From Clostridiaceae bacterium DTU059 (GTDB lineage: Bacteria; Bacillota; Clostridia; DSM-8532): a stretch of 43,909 nt of DNA. The stretch covers positions 1 through 43,909 of the forward strand of contig LFSK01000172.1 of the NCBI GenBank assembly GCA_001512555.1, in the 5' to 3' direction. The notes under the pieces are model-generated. The model was given only the letters and a program-made list of their open reading frames with translations. It had not been told where the DNA came from and ran no database searches. Made by a program: the position numbers and the translations under genes. Positions 9,490 through 17,496 of the stretch are shown here, in pieces. The first letter of the stretch is position 1. The number at the start of each line of letters is the position of its first letter.

Positions 9490-10002
9490 TCAGGGAAAGG
9501 CCGCCTGTATGGCATCCAGAATGCCTTTCAGCAATGGCTTCCCGCTATTATCGGTCGCCTGGTCAATGTATTGCTGATCCAGTACAACGTTGTAATCATT
9601 CTTTGGTACGCTTACCGGTACGATCTGGTACCGATCGGGCTTATGCATGCCCATTTCAGTCTCTGCCACCTGCTTAACCCTGTCAAGGTCAATATTTGTC
9701 TCTATTTCAACCTTCAGGAGTCTGTTTTCATTCCTCAGGGCGTTGTATTCCTCATTCATCCTGTTCATGGTGGCATTAAGATCCGACAGGATCGAGAAGC
9801 GGTACAGCACTACAAAACACATGGATGCCAGCGCAACGATGCAAAAAATCAATCTGGCCTTGGGAACATGGGCATAGGCTGGAGCTGCAGCCCGGGATAC
9901 CTTTACCCTGCTCCTTTTTGGCTGCTGAGCTGCCTGACGCTCAGGCCTCTGGGGCAGTTTGGGCGCTGCGCTGCCGTAAACATAACCATATCTGGTTTCC
10001 AT
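9490..10002 (-). CDS. ftsL: FtsL-like cell division protein
   Basis: A 170-aa bitopic protein identified mainly by position and architecture, since FtsL sequences diverge strongly. It has a 50-residue basic, Pro- and Ala-rich cytoplasmic tail, one membrane span at about 50-69, and a coiled-coil segment at about 70-105 (NRMNEEYNALRNENRLLKVE). The coiled coil is followed by LDRVKQVAETEMGMHKP, typical of the FtsL/septum formation initiator families. FtsL bridges FtsQ and the FtsW-PBP pair in the divisome. AGGGAGG lies upstream of the ATG. A 550-bp non-coding leader separates it from rsmH, so it may have its own expression control. Confidence 0.82.
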   Translation of the reverse strand: METRYGYVYGSAAPKLPQRPERQAAQQPKRSRVKVSRAAAPAYAHVPKARLIFCIVALASMCFVVLYRFSILSDLNATMNRMNEEYNALRNENRLLKVEIETNIDLDRVKQVAETEMGMHKPDRYQIVPVSVPKNDYNVVLDQQYIDQATDNSGKPLLKGILDAIQAAFP

Positions 10003-10155
10003 GCCTTTTAGCCTCCCTTCACGATCTCCTCTTTACCAAAGGGTAAAATACTTTTGCGACGCCGGACAGTATGCATGTTTCCCGGCAATCCGACTTACTT
10101 TTAAATACAGGATGGACGTATACTGTACAAATTGCGCTTCTCAGAAGAGAATAAC

Positions 10156-10179
10156 GTGGCGTACTTTTTGTAACGCCAC
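10156..10179 (-). other. Small hairpin in the ftsL leader
   Basis: GTGGCGT (10156-10162) and ACGCCAC (10173-10179) form a 7-bp stem with a 10-nt A/T-rich loop. The minus-strand loop contains an ACAAAAAG sequence resembling the upstream array motif. No T-tract follows on either strand. Confidence 0.45.
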
Positions 10180-10205
10180 AGCCCCTGACACATAAGAGAT
10201 GAAGT

Positions 10206-10235
10206 CCCGGGTCTGCCATCGGGGCAGACCCCGGG
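10206..10235 (-). other. GC-rich hairpin without a T-tract
   Basis: CCCGGGTCTGCC (10206-10217) pairs with GGCAGACCCCGGG (10223-10235) as a 12-bp stem with one bulged base and a short loop. Neither strand has a T-run after it, so it does not look like an intrinsic terminator. It lies in the leader of ftsL, just downstream of the ACAAAAG array in the direction of transcription. Confidence 0.6.
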
Positions 10236-10271
10236 TAAAATCAATTGGTTTTGCCTCTCATAAGCACTTCT

Positions 10272-10534
10272 CTTTTGTACGATCTGTTCTTCTGTTTTCT
10301 CTTTTCTGCCTGTCTTTAGTAACTCTTTTCCTCTTTGTCTTTTGTAACCATTAAAATGGGGTATTTATCTTTTGTTCAGGGTTCCAATCTTTTGTAACTC
10401 CGATGTTCCGGTCAGTGGTTATCTTTGGTGAATCATGGATTGGTTTGGAAGATAATTGCGCTTTTGTTTGTTGAAAATTCTTTTGTGCTTTAGATCCTTA
10501 CTCTTTTGTGTACTCAGTTTCCTTTGTCTTTCGT
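10272..10534 (-). repeat. Array of ACAAAAG motifs (CTTTTGT on the plus strand)
   Basis: The exact heptamer CTTTTGT occurs on the plus strand at 10272, 10339, 10369, 10389, 10461, 10480 and 10503, seven copies in under 240 bp. Variants include CTTTAGT near 10314, CTTTGT at 10333 and 10522, and CTTTCGT at 10528. Several copies extend to GTTACAAAAGA or TACAAAAGA in the sense of the rsmH-ftsL transcript. Spacings of 67, 30, 20, 72, 19 and 23 bp are irregular, so this is neither a tandem repeat nor a CRISPR. Its role is unknown. Confidence 0.75.
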
Positions 10535-10553
10535 ATAGGCTTATTTCAATTTA

Positions 10554-11495
10554 TTATAGCTTTTCCGCAACCCGGAGCTTGGCGCTCCTGGATCTTGGGT
10601 TCTCATCAAGTTCACTCTGGGACGCTGTTACAGGTTTTTTTGTTATGACCCTGATCTCCGGTGTCCTGCCGCAGACACACTGGGGAAAATCCCCCGGGCA
10701 AACACATCCCTGCGACCTGTCCCTGAAGGCTTGCTTGACTATTCTGTCCTCTAACGAGTGGAAGGTAATCACTACAAGCCGGCCTCCCGGATTAAGAAGA
10801 CCCACGACCTCCTTCAGGGTTCTTTCCAGCACCTCCAACTCCCTGTTGACCTCAATTCGGATGGCCTGGAATGTCCTTTTTGCAGGATGCGGTCCCTTTC
10901 TTCTCGCAGCCGCTGGTATGGCGGCTTTGATTATGTCTGCCAGCTGACCTGTTGTTGTTATCTTTTGTATTTCACGGTTTTTTACAATGAATTCCGCTAT
11001 CCGTGAGGCCCATTTCTCCTCACCGTATTCTCGGATGATCCGGGTCAAATCCTCACGGCTCAGGTTATTGACAACCCATGCGGCATCCCTTTCTTCGCTT
11101 TTGTTCATACGCATGTCGAGGGGTGCATCCTGTTGGTAGCTGAATCCCCGTTCCCCCTCATCCAGTTGGTGGGAGGAAACCCCAAGATCCATAAGTACCC
11201 CGTCGACAGCCTTCAGCTTTTGCATCCCGATTACTTCTCTTATGTTTTCAAAGTTCGTATGATAAAGGACATATCGTCCCTTGGTCTGCACTTTTTTTAG
11301 CCTTTGCCCGGCCGCCTGTATGGCGTTTTGGTCCTGATCGATTCCAATCAATAAACCCTCCGGTCCCAGGCGTTTCAATATTTCGGAGGAATGCCCCGCA
11401 CCCCCAAGGGTGGCATCCAGATAGACACCATCGGTACGGATATTCAGATAATCTATGCATTCATCCAGCATGACGGGTTTGTGTTCAAAAGTCAC
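10554..11495 (-). CDS. rsmH: 16S rRNA (cytosine-1402 N4)-methyltransferase
   Basis: RsmH (MraW) methylates N4 of C1402 in the 16S rRNA P-site using S-adenosylmethionine. The sequence begins [13 protein letters not shown], then the SAM-binding motif [14 protein letters not shown] and IGIDQD, a lid region with [17 protein letters not shown], and the C-terminal [12 protein letters not shown] signature. The track starts at ATG 11510, which has AAGG directly against it. GTG 11495 has GAGG 9 nt upstream and gives the normal family N-terminus, so I prefer 11495 (313 aa), with moderate certainty. It follows mraZ by a few bases and is the second dcw gene. Confidence 0.93.
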   Translation of the reverse strand: MTFEHKPVMLDECIDYLNIRTDGVYLDATLGGAGHSSEILKRLGPEGLLIGIDQDQNAIQAAGQRLKKVQTKGRYVLYHTNFENIREVIGMQKLKAVDGVLMDLGVSSHQLDEGERGFSYQQDAPLDMRMNKSEERDAAWVVNNLSREDLTRIIREYGEEKWASRIAEFIVKNREIQKITTTGQLADIIKAAIPAAARRKGPHPAKRTFQAIRIEVNRELEVLERTLKEVVGLLNPGGRLVVITFHSLEDRIVKQAFRDRSQGCVCPGDFPQCVCGRTPEIRVITKKPVTASQSELDENPRSRSAKLRVAEKL

Positions 11496-11521
11496 GACCG
11501 GATTCCTCATCCTTTCAGGTT

Positions 11522-11962
11522 TTACGGAAGATTGATGGGCAGGCTGTCCAGTATCTCGTTAATATCGTAGGAGTTGGTAACATCTTCATATCGCTGGGGA
11601 TCCCAGATCTCAACTTTGGTGTCGACTCCGGCGAAAAGCACTTCCTTGGTTAAACCAGCCCACTCCCTCAATTCCTGGGGAATCACGATGCGTCCCTGGC
11701 TGTCAAGGCTGCAAGTGGCTGCATTAGCGAAGTAGTGGCGCATGATGGCCCGGAAATTCTGCCTGCTGGTTTGAAGGGTTTTCACCTTTTCTTCAAACTC
11801 TTCCCAGGCATCCATGGGATAGAGGTAGAGGTTCTGATCCTCGCCGCGGGTGAGGATGAATTCCTTTCCCAGCTTATGGCGATAAGCGGCAGGCACGAAA
11901 ACGCGGTTCTTCGCGTCCAGGGTATTCGTGTATTTGCCGTTAAAACCACTCACCACTTTCAC
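11522..11962 (-). CDS. mraZ: Transcriptional regulator MraZ
   Basis: MraZ is a DNA-binding protein with two AbrB-like swapped-hairpin domains that controls its own dcw operon. [22 protein letters not shown] matches the N-terminal repeat and [19 protein letters not shown] the second, each with the family's D-x-K/Q-x-R core. The track start at 12007 cannot be right because the promoter -10 box and operator lie inside that extension. Of the downstream GTG codons, 11962 has GGAG with an 8-nt spacer; 11956 and 11953 are alternatives. With 11962 the protein is 146 aa, close to the family norm of about 143. Confidence 0.93.
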   Translation of the reverse strand: MKVVSGFNGKYTNTLDAKNRVFVPAAYRHKLGKEFILTRGEDQNLYLYPMDAWEEFEEKVKTLQTSRQNFRAIMRHYFANAATCSLDSQGRIVIPQELREWAGLTKEVLFAGVDTKVEIWDPQRYEDVTNSYDINEILDSLPINLP

Positions 11963-11979
11963 CCACTTTACTCCACTTA
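11946..11979 (-). promoter_or_regulatory. MraZ operator (10-bp-period AAGTGG boxes)
   Basis: On the minus strand TAAGTGGAG, AAAGTGGGTG and AAAGTGGTG follow one another with TGG at 11975, 11965 and 11955, an exact 10-bp period; a further TGG lies at 11948. MraZ is known to bind direct GTGG/TGGG-type repeats at 10-bp spacing in E. coli and mycoplasmas. The boxes begin about where transcription should start and run through the ribosome site and start codon. Binding should block the promoter or early elongation, giving autoregulation. Confidence 0.88.
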
Positions 11980-11985
11980 CATTGT

Positions 11986-12014
11986 ATTCTACTCCATCTA
12001 TCGGCACCCGTCAA
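11986..12014 (-). promoter_or_regulatory. Sigma-A promoter of the mraZ/dcw operon
   Basis: TTGACG (12014-12009), a 17-bp spacer and TAGAAT (11991-11986) on the minus strand. It lies just after the upstream operon's terminator and just before the MraZ boxes. The predicted transcription start is near 11979, leaving a leader of under 20 nt. Confidence 0.88.
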
Positions 12015-12045
12015 CCCTTTGATTAACTGTTTCCGCCCCAAATAC

Positions 12046-12075
12046 AAAAAGGGGTGTTCCGATATGAACACCCCC
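12046..12075 (-). terminator. Intrinsic terminator after rodA
   Basis: GGGGTGTTC (12051-12059) and GAACACCCC (12066-12074) form a perfect 9-bp stem with a 6-nt loop. On the minus strand it is followed by TTTTTGTATTT. It separates the rodA operon from the mraZ promoter. The AT-rich stretch 12076-12256 between it and the rodA stop shows no gene. Confidence 0.88.
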
Positions 12076-12256
12076 GAGAGGTCAGAATATACCATATATT
12101 GTATTGTAATATCTTACAATCTACTAGATATATCTGGGCAATTATTTGTAGAAAACTATACATTTTTGTTTATTGATTTTTTGTAACACAATCTTAATAT
12201 TTAGAGGCAAATTTCCACCCGTTTCCTGTATCAGCATCGGGATTGCCCCTCTGCTG

Positions 12257-13393
12257 TCAGGTCTCGAACATGGGCTTCTGCCTTCGCATGGATACACTGA
12301 CGATTATCCCAATGGCAAGGTAGTTGACCACCACCGAAGAACCGCCGCTGCTGATAAAGGGCAGGGGTATACCTGTCACCGGCAGGATGCCTATGTTCAT
12401 GCCCACGTTCTCAACAAAATGGAAAAGGAACATGGACATAAGGCCTATGACCAGAAAAGACCCGAACTTGTCCTTGGCAAAGCGCGAAATATAGAGGCAA
12501 CGCAGTAAAAGGGCAGTGAACAGTACTACAAGAATGACAGCCCCTATAAAGCCAAGCTCTTCTCCCACCACCGAAAAGATGGAGTCTGTTTCCACCTCCG
12601 GGACATTGAAGACCGCCTTGCCATTGCCAATACCTACTCCGGTGAGCTGTCCCCTCCCGATATGGCGGATAGCCATGCGCACCTGATAGCCGCTGGTATT
12701 TTCATAGGCGGCGGGGTTGATAAAGGAGAGTATGCGCAGTATCTGGTGCTCCTTCAAAACATTCACCAAAACTGTGAACCACAGCAGGGGAAGTCCCAGC
12801 AGCGTCGCTCCTCCGAAAATGAATATATACCGGTACTTGATTCCGCTTACAAAAAGCATGCACAGGAACATGAAAACATAAACTACGGCCGTTCCAAAGT
12901 CCGGCTGCAGCAGCACCAGCCCGATGGGCAACGCCGAAGTGGCAAGGAGAAGGATGTAATTTTTGATACTGCGGTTCTGCTGTATTTTCTCGAAATAGAA
13001 GGCTGCGGCGATCACCATGGCCACCTTGCCAAGTTCCGAGGGCTGAATGCTCAATGGCCCAAGCAGCAGCCAACCCTGGGTTCCCGTTTCTTCCCTTCCC
13101 GTACCCACCAACAGTACAGCCACCAGGAGAAAAACGGTGATGAAATAGGCAGGTATGCCCAGTATCTTCAGATCCTTATAATCTATGATCATGACAATGA
13201 TCATGACGGCAAGCCCCAGAATGGAGGCTATTAATTGTTTCATGAAGAGGTTGGGTACATTCAACTGATCAGGTGAAGACATCCCCTTCAACACGATTAA
13301 GCCCATCGCGTTGATGAGGATGACATTCACGATCAGAAACCAGTCTATATTCTTGACCAGCGACGGCCCTTTGTTTTTCTCTATGGCATACAT
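12257..13393 (-). CDS. rodA: SEDS glycosyltransferase, RodA-like
   Basis: A 378-aa protein with about ten membrane spans and the SEDS signatures IQPSELGKVA, ETDSIFSVVGEELGFIGA with the catalytic-type Asp, and LPFISSGGSSVV near the end. RodA polymerises glycan strands for cell elongation with a class B PBP. The NIDWFLIVNVILINAMGL start and GTQGWLLLGPLSIQPSE segment resemble RodA more than FtsW. It is the last gene of the M16-M16-lgt-rodA operon, 64 bp after lgt, and ends at a strong terminator. The ribosome site is weak: GAGG lies about 14 nt from the ATG. Confidence 0.88.
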   Translation of the reverse strand: MYAIEKNKGPSLVKNIDWFLIVNVILINAMGLIVLKGMSSPDQLNVPNLFMKQLIASILGLAVMIIVMIIDYKDLKILGIPAYFITVFLLVAVLLVGTGREETGTQGWLLLGPLSIQPSELGKVAMVIAAAFYFEKIQQNRSIKNYILLLATSALPIGLVLLQPDFGTAVVYVFMFLCMLFVSGIKYRYIFIFGGATLLGLPLLWFTVLVNVLKEHQILRILSFINPAAYENTSGYQVRMAIRHIGRGQLTGVGIGNGKAVFNVPEVETDSIFSVVGEELGFIGAVILVVLFTALLLRCLYISRFAKDKFGSFLVIGLMSMFLFHFVENVGMNIGILPVTGIPLPFISSGGSSVVVNYLAIGIIVSVSMRRQKPMFET

Positions 13394-13457
13394 AAACTGA
13401 TATTTATACCTCGCTGCTGCATTTTCATGGGTTCAGCCAGAAGCTCCCAACCCGGTT

Positions 13458-14549
13458 TCAATCATCAGAGGACTCAGGATTATCCGTCCCGGCATTGTCC
13501 CCGGTTTCGGCTATGTCATCTTTCTCCGCTTCTGCCGGTTTTTTTCCATCGGCTTCGGGGATGGGTTCTGAAGGAGTATCCCTGTTCTCATTATCAGGCA
13601 GGACAGGCTCCATGTCATTGGAATCTACTTCCTGCTGCAAATCCTCTTCATCCTTCAAGGTCTTCAGGATATCGGCATACGCGCTGGGCGTGTCGTAAAC
13701 AGGGGTTCTCTTTCTGGCTCTCTGCCTGGCGGCGGCTATGATAAGGAAAATAAATGCGCCTAAAAATACCACAGCGGCAAAGGCCTGATTGTAGCGCACA
13801 TTGTTGCCGGACTGGAAATCATCCACTCTCAGGAATTCAGTCATAAACCTTCCGAAGCTGTACAAAAGCAGGTACCATGCAAAGACCCTGCCAGGAACCT
13901 TGTTTCTCTTTCTGATGGAGAGCAAAAGGAAAAAGGCAAGAATATTCCAGAGGGATTCATACAAAAAGGTGGGATGAACCGGTATAGCGGGATTGATGCC
14001 CGGATCAGGGAAGGCCTGGATGATGCTTCCTGTCATACCCCAGGGCAGATCGGTATTTGTTCCGTAGAGCTCCTGATTGAAGAAATTACCCCAGCGGCCT
14101 ATGGCCTGTGACAAAGGAAGGTATACGCATGCAAAGTCTGCCATGGTCCACATATTAATCTTTCTGATCCTGGAAAAAATGAACACTGACAGAACTGCTC
14201 CTAAAACCGCACCATATATGGCCACTCCACCTTCCCAGATATATAGGATGCGCTTAAGATCGTTTTTAAACATGTCCCATTTGAAGACGACAAAGAACAG
14301 CCTGGAGAATATAACCGATACGGGTAGGGCAAGTAAAAACATGTCTATCAGGTCTTCTTCCCTGATTTTGAATTTTTCGGCCTGTTTGGTTGCCAGAATG
14401 AGTGACACCAAAATGGCCGTGGCAATGATAATTCCGTACCAGTGCACGCTGATGGGGCCTATTCCTAGAAACGGTCCCAGTTCAAACGCTTCCGGGCTGA
14501 CATTCAGCCTGATTCCAAGCTTCGGGAATTCAATAAAGTCGACCCCCAT
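13458..14549 (-). CDS. lgt: Prolipoprotein diacylglyceryl transferase with acidic C-terminal tail
   Basis: Lgt attaches diacylglycerol to the lipobox cysteine of prolipoproteins in the membrane, the first step of lipoprotein maturation. It has about seven spans, the WEGGVAIYGAVLGA segment and the signature GRWGNFFNQELYG. The track start is a GTG; ATG 14549 has GGAGG 8 nt upstream and gives 363 aa. About 85 residues after the last span (from RQRARKRTPV onward) form a highly acidic, Pro/Glu/Asp-rich tail ending ESSDD. That tail is absent from typical Lgt proteins of about 260-290 aa and has no recognisable domain. The gene follows the ymfH-like gene by 18 bp. Confidence 0.93.
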   Translation of the reverse strand: MGVDFIEFPKLGIRLNVSPEAFELGPFLGIGPISVHWYGIIIATAILVSLILATKQAEKFKIREEDLIDMFLLALPVSVIFSRLFFVVFKWDMFKNDLKRILYIWEGGVAIYGAVLGAVLSVFIFSRIRKINMWTMADFACVYLPLSQAIGRWGNFFNQELYGTNTDLPWGMTGSIIQAFPDPGINPAIPVHPTFLYESLWNILAFFLLLSIRKRNKVPGRVFAWYLLLYSFGRFMTEFLRVDDFQSGNNVRYNQAFAAVVFLGAFIFLIIAAARQRARKRTPVYDTPSAYADILKTLKDEEDLQQEVDSNDMEPVLPDNENRDTPSEPIPEADGKKPAEAEKDDIAETGDNAGTDNPESSDD

Positions 14550-14567
14550 AATCATAACCTCCACAGT

Positions 14568-15839
14568 TTATATAGGATTGATCACCGACAGTGCAGTTGT
14601 TTTAGTGAACAGGTCTCTCAAGACACTGTTGGTGTAACCAATATCCAGTTCCTCATAGACCCTGCTCAGGTCGAAATAGCTTGTCTTGTTGAAATAGCTA
14701 TCCATCATCTCTCTGGCAATGATATCGGGTGAGTTGAGCGTCCTGACAAAAACACCTTCGTGGGACCTTTTTATACGCTCAAAAACATCCGGATCAATGC
14801 CCCTTTCCACAGTGGAGTCAATCTCCCTGCGTATTTCCTGAGCCACCCTGTTGGGATCGGAAGATTGGCCTCCCCAGTTGACGAAGCCATAGCTCTGATC
14901 CACCGATGCATCAAACCGGAAGGAGTCATTGATGAGCCCGTCATAATACAGCCGGTTAAAAAGCTCCGAACTTCTGCCCATGATGGATGCAAGGATAATC
15001 CCCAGCGCTGTTCTTCTCTTAAGAAGGTCATAACCAGAAAGACGTACCGGATCCTTGATGCCCATATTGAACAGAGGCATGGATACCCGGAGCTTCTGCT
15101 CTTTATACTCCATGTTCACCCTTTCGGGTTCCTCGGGATATCGCTTTTCCGGCTTTCCCCCTTCTTTAGATTTTATCATATTATCCACCGTTTTGAATAC
15201 CAGCTCGGGTTCCACATCCCCGGCCACCACAACCACCATGTTGCCGGGTGTATAAAAGGTATTGTAGCAATCGTAAAGGAGCTCTTTATTGATTTTGGAA
15301 ATGCTCTCAACTGTGCCTGCTATGTCCAGTTTGACAGGATGATTCACATACAGGCAATCCAGCAGGTTGAAAAATAGCCTCCAGTCCGGACTGTCCTCAT
15401 ACATGCGGATTTCCTGGGCGATTATCCCCTTCTCCTTCTCAACATTTTCATCGGTGAGCCAGGGATTTTGTACATAATCCAGGAGCATCCTGAAGTTGTC
15501 CTCGAAAAGGTCGGTGCACGTAAAATGGTATGCTGTCTGATTAAACGAGGTGAAGGCGTTGGGTGAGGAGCCCATTTTAGAAAACTTGTCCAGCATATTG
15601 CCGTCTTCCTGTTCAAAGAGCTTGTGCTCCAAAAAATGGGCGATGCCGTCAGGTACCTGCATAACCTGTCCGTCACTCTTTTTAAAGACATTATCGATGG
15701 AACCGTAGTCGGTTGCAAACAATGCAGTTTTCTTATTGTAGCCTGTTTTTTTCACAAGGAATGCCTTAAGGCCTGTAGGATGATCATATTCATAAAGGGT
15801 TTCTCCCAGTCTGTCATAGGTAATGGTTTTATAGTCCAT
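14568..15839 (-). CDS. ymfH: M16-family zinc peptidase, YmfH-like
   Basis: A 423-aa M16B (pitrilysin/MPP-like) protein. The inverted zinc motif HFLEH is at residues 68-72, and the downstream block EKGIIAQEIRMYEDSP should supply the third zinc ligand, so this subunit looks catalytically competent. A second half-domain with GFVNWGGQ follows. It is paired with a non-catalytic homologue 44 bp upstream, as in B. subtilis ymfF-ymfH. Two-subunit M16B enzymes act as heterodimers, with the partner supplying the substrate-binding arginine/tyrosine side. The physiological substrate is not evident here. GGAGG lies about 8 nt before the ATG. Confidence 0.87.
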   Translation of the reverse strand: MDYKTITYDRLGETLYEYDHPTGLKAFLVKKTGYNKKTALFATDYGSIDNVFKKSDGQVMQVPDGIAHFLEHKLFEQEDGNMLDKFSKMGSSPNAFTSFNQTAYHFTCTDLFEDNFRMLLDYVQNPWLTDENVEKEKGIIAQEIRMYEDSPDWRLFFNLLDCLYVNHPVKLDIAGTVESISKINKELLYDCYNTFYTPGNMVVVVAGDVEPELVFKTVDNMIKSKEGGKPEKRYPEEPERVNMEYKEQKLRVSMPLFNMGIKDPVRLSGYDLLKRRTALGIILASIMGRSSELFNRLYYDGLINDSFRFDASVDQSYGFVNWGGQSSDPNRVAQEIRREIDSTVERGIDPDVFERIKRSHEGVFVRTLNSPDIIAREMMDSYFNKTSYFDLSRVYEELDIGYTNSVLRDLFTKTTALSVINPI

Positions 15840-15883
15840 ATTTGAGACCTCCTTCTTAGGGCACGGTTTGTCGGTATTGTCTA

Positions 15884-17179
15884 TTACTGCACATTATCGG
15901 GCTTTAAAAAATAAACGGTGTCCAGTTGAATCCGTCCGGCAACCCGTACCACATCATCAATGGTAACGGACTCAAGCTTTTGAGCCATGGACTCAAAATC
16001 CTCTCCATCCTGGGTCAGATGCTGGCTGAAGAAGAAATCGACAATGGCGCCCTGACTGTCCTGCATGGTTTTGATACCCGTCCTCAGTGATTTTTTTGTG
16101 GCATCCAGTTCTTCCTGAGTGATTCTGCCCTCCCTCATATCCTCAAACTGCCTGAGGATTATCTCTTCAGCCTTGTCCCGGTTTTCCTGCTCAATGCCGC
16201 TCATAATAATCATGAGACCCTTGTATTTTTCCAGCACCGATTGAGCGTAGTAAGCCAGGCTTGCCTTCTCCCGTACATTCTGGAACAGCTTGGAGTGAAC
16301 ATCCCCTCCCAGTATGCCGTTGTACACCACAAGGGGATAATAATCCGGTGAGGACGGAATCACATTTGTTCTGAAGCCCAGGCACAACTTCCCCTGATTG
16401 ATATTCATGGTCTCATCCACACGCCTGACTTCTTTGACGGTTTTAGTGTTGTCGGCAAATCCGACCCTTCCGGGATTGGTGCGGGGCAATCTGGAAAACT
16501 GTTCAATAAAGCGATGGGCGCTTTCATCATCAATGGAACCGGACATATAAACAAAGCCAGGATAGGATGAGATCATCTCCTGGTAGATTCCGAAGGTTTT
16601 TTGTGGTGTCAGCAGCAGTGCGTCCTCCTCATAACCCTCATCGGGAATGGCATAGGCTTCACCGCTGCACATTTCCTCTATGCACCTTAAAAACGAAAAG
16701 CGCATCTTGTCATTGATCCGACTCCGGATATAATCTATAAGATTATCCCGCTCCTGTCTGAACACCGGAACCTTGAACCCATTATCCTCCACCACAGGGT
16801 TCTGGAGAATGCACATCAAAAGCTGGCTGCACTGGTCAAAGAGCTTGTCTTGCCCGCTAATATAGTCTTCTGCTATATGGGACATATGGAAGCTGACGCA
16901 CTGGGTTTCGCCCCTCTTGCTGCACCCACCGTCCACAACTGCCCCGTATAGCTCTTCAAGGCGCATCTCCAGCTCTCTTTGTGTTGCGAAATCCCTGCAT
17001 CCCCTCTTAAGCACCGAGGGTATGATGGCATTTGCTGATGCCCGTTGCCTTTCCAGCCTGTCAAGAAAGAATATATCAACCCTGTTTGTCTTAAATTTTT
17101 CGGAATTGATGCGATAAAAGGTTATGCCGTCCTTCTTCGCAAGCTTCTCAGCTGATGTTTTCACCTTGGTCGATTCCAT
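15884..17179 (-). CDS. ymfF: M16-family peptidase-like protein, YmfF-like, zinc motif lost
   Basis: A 431-aa M16 homologue, first gene of the operon. The C-terminal half has the family's substrate-side features (NPGRVGFADN, VYNGILGGDVHSKLFQNVREKASLAYYAQS). At the N-terminal position of HxxEH there is only SVLKRGCRDFATQRELEMRLEELYG, so the metal site is missing and the protein is predicted inactive alone. It probably pairs with the YmfH-like subunit. The track start is upstream; ATG 17179 has GGAGG 8 nt before it and is preferred. Confidence 0.85.
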   Translation of the reverse strand: MESTKVKTSAEKLAKKDGITFYRINSEKFKTNRVDIFFLDRLERQRASANAIIPSVLKRGCRDFATQRELEMRLEELYGAVVDGGCSKRGETQCVSFHMSHIAEDYISGQDKLFDQCSQLLMCILQNPVVEDNGFKVPVFRQERDNLIDYIRSRINDKMRFSFLRCIEEMCSGEAYAIPDEGYEEDALLLTPQKTFGIYQEMISSYPGFVYMSGSIDDESAHRFIEQFSRLPRTNPGRVGFADNTKTVKEVRRVDETMNINQGKLCLGFRTNVIPSSPDYYPLVVYNGILGGDVHSKLFQNVREKASLAYYAQSVLEKYKGLMIIMSGIEQENRDKAEEIILRQFEDMREGRITQEELDATKKSLRTGIKTMQDSQGAIVDFFFSQHLTQDGEDFESMAQKLESVTIDDVVRVAGRIQLDTVYFLKPDNVQ

Positions 17180-17323
17180 GGCGGATCCCTCCAAATATTT
17201 CGCTAAGCCGTGAAACGGATCCATATCAAGCCGGATAACCGCTTCACGTATTATTTTTACATGGCAAGCACTTTTTTATTTTGAGAATAATTACTGATGG
17301 AGCAAGTCCTTTAAAGTTAAATA

Positions 17324-17332
17324 ATTATACCA
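17324..17332 (-). promoter_or_regulatory. Extended -10 promoter for the ymfF-ymfH-lgt-rodA operon
   Basis: TGGTATAAT on the minus strand is a perfect -10 hexamer with a TGn extension; the -35 region is poor. It lies in the 317-bp divergent gap between ymfF (minus) and the GGDEF gene (plus), about 145 bp before the ymfF start. I see no equally good promoter on the plus strand in that gap, although TATATATATAGG near 17430 is AT-rich enough to be one. Confidence 0.55.
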
Positions 17333-17496
17333 CAAAATTTTCTTCAAATCATAGCGGTCTGGGTATTTATGGCTATTGCCTGGGTGGACCGGCTATAAGA
17401 AACCAAAAAACCAGCCGATATATTGTATATATATAGGTAAGGGGCAGCCTTTGTGCGCTCTCCATCCCGGAACAGAATCCCCCAAGGAGGTTCCCC

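Larger units (their letters stand above)
10003..10553 (-). other. Long non-coding gap between rsmH and ftsL
   Basis: No convincing coding frame lies here; the short ORFs in the track lack homology-like features and good ribosome sites. On the minus strand the rsmH-proximal half is A/G rich and carries the ACAAAAG array described separately. The ftsL-proximal half contains two hairpins (10206-10235 and 10156-10179). A weak TTGTAC-17-TATTTA promoter-like sequence lies near 10103-10131, too poor to call. Such a gap is unusual inside an otherwise compact dcw operon. Confidence 0.7.

Noticed and set aside
10272-10534. ACAAAAG array as a CRISPR or tandem repeat
   Set aside because: Repeat units are only 7-10 bp and spacings vary from 19 to 72 bp, with no cas genes in the window.
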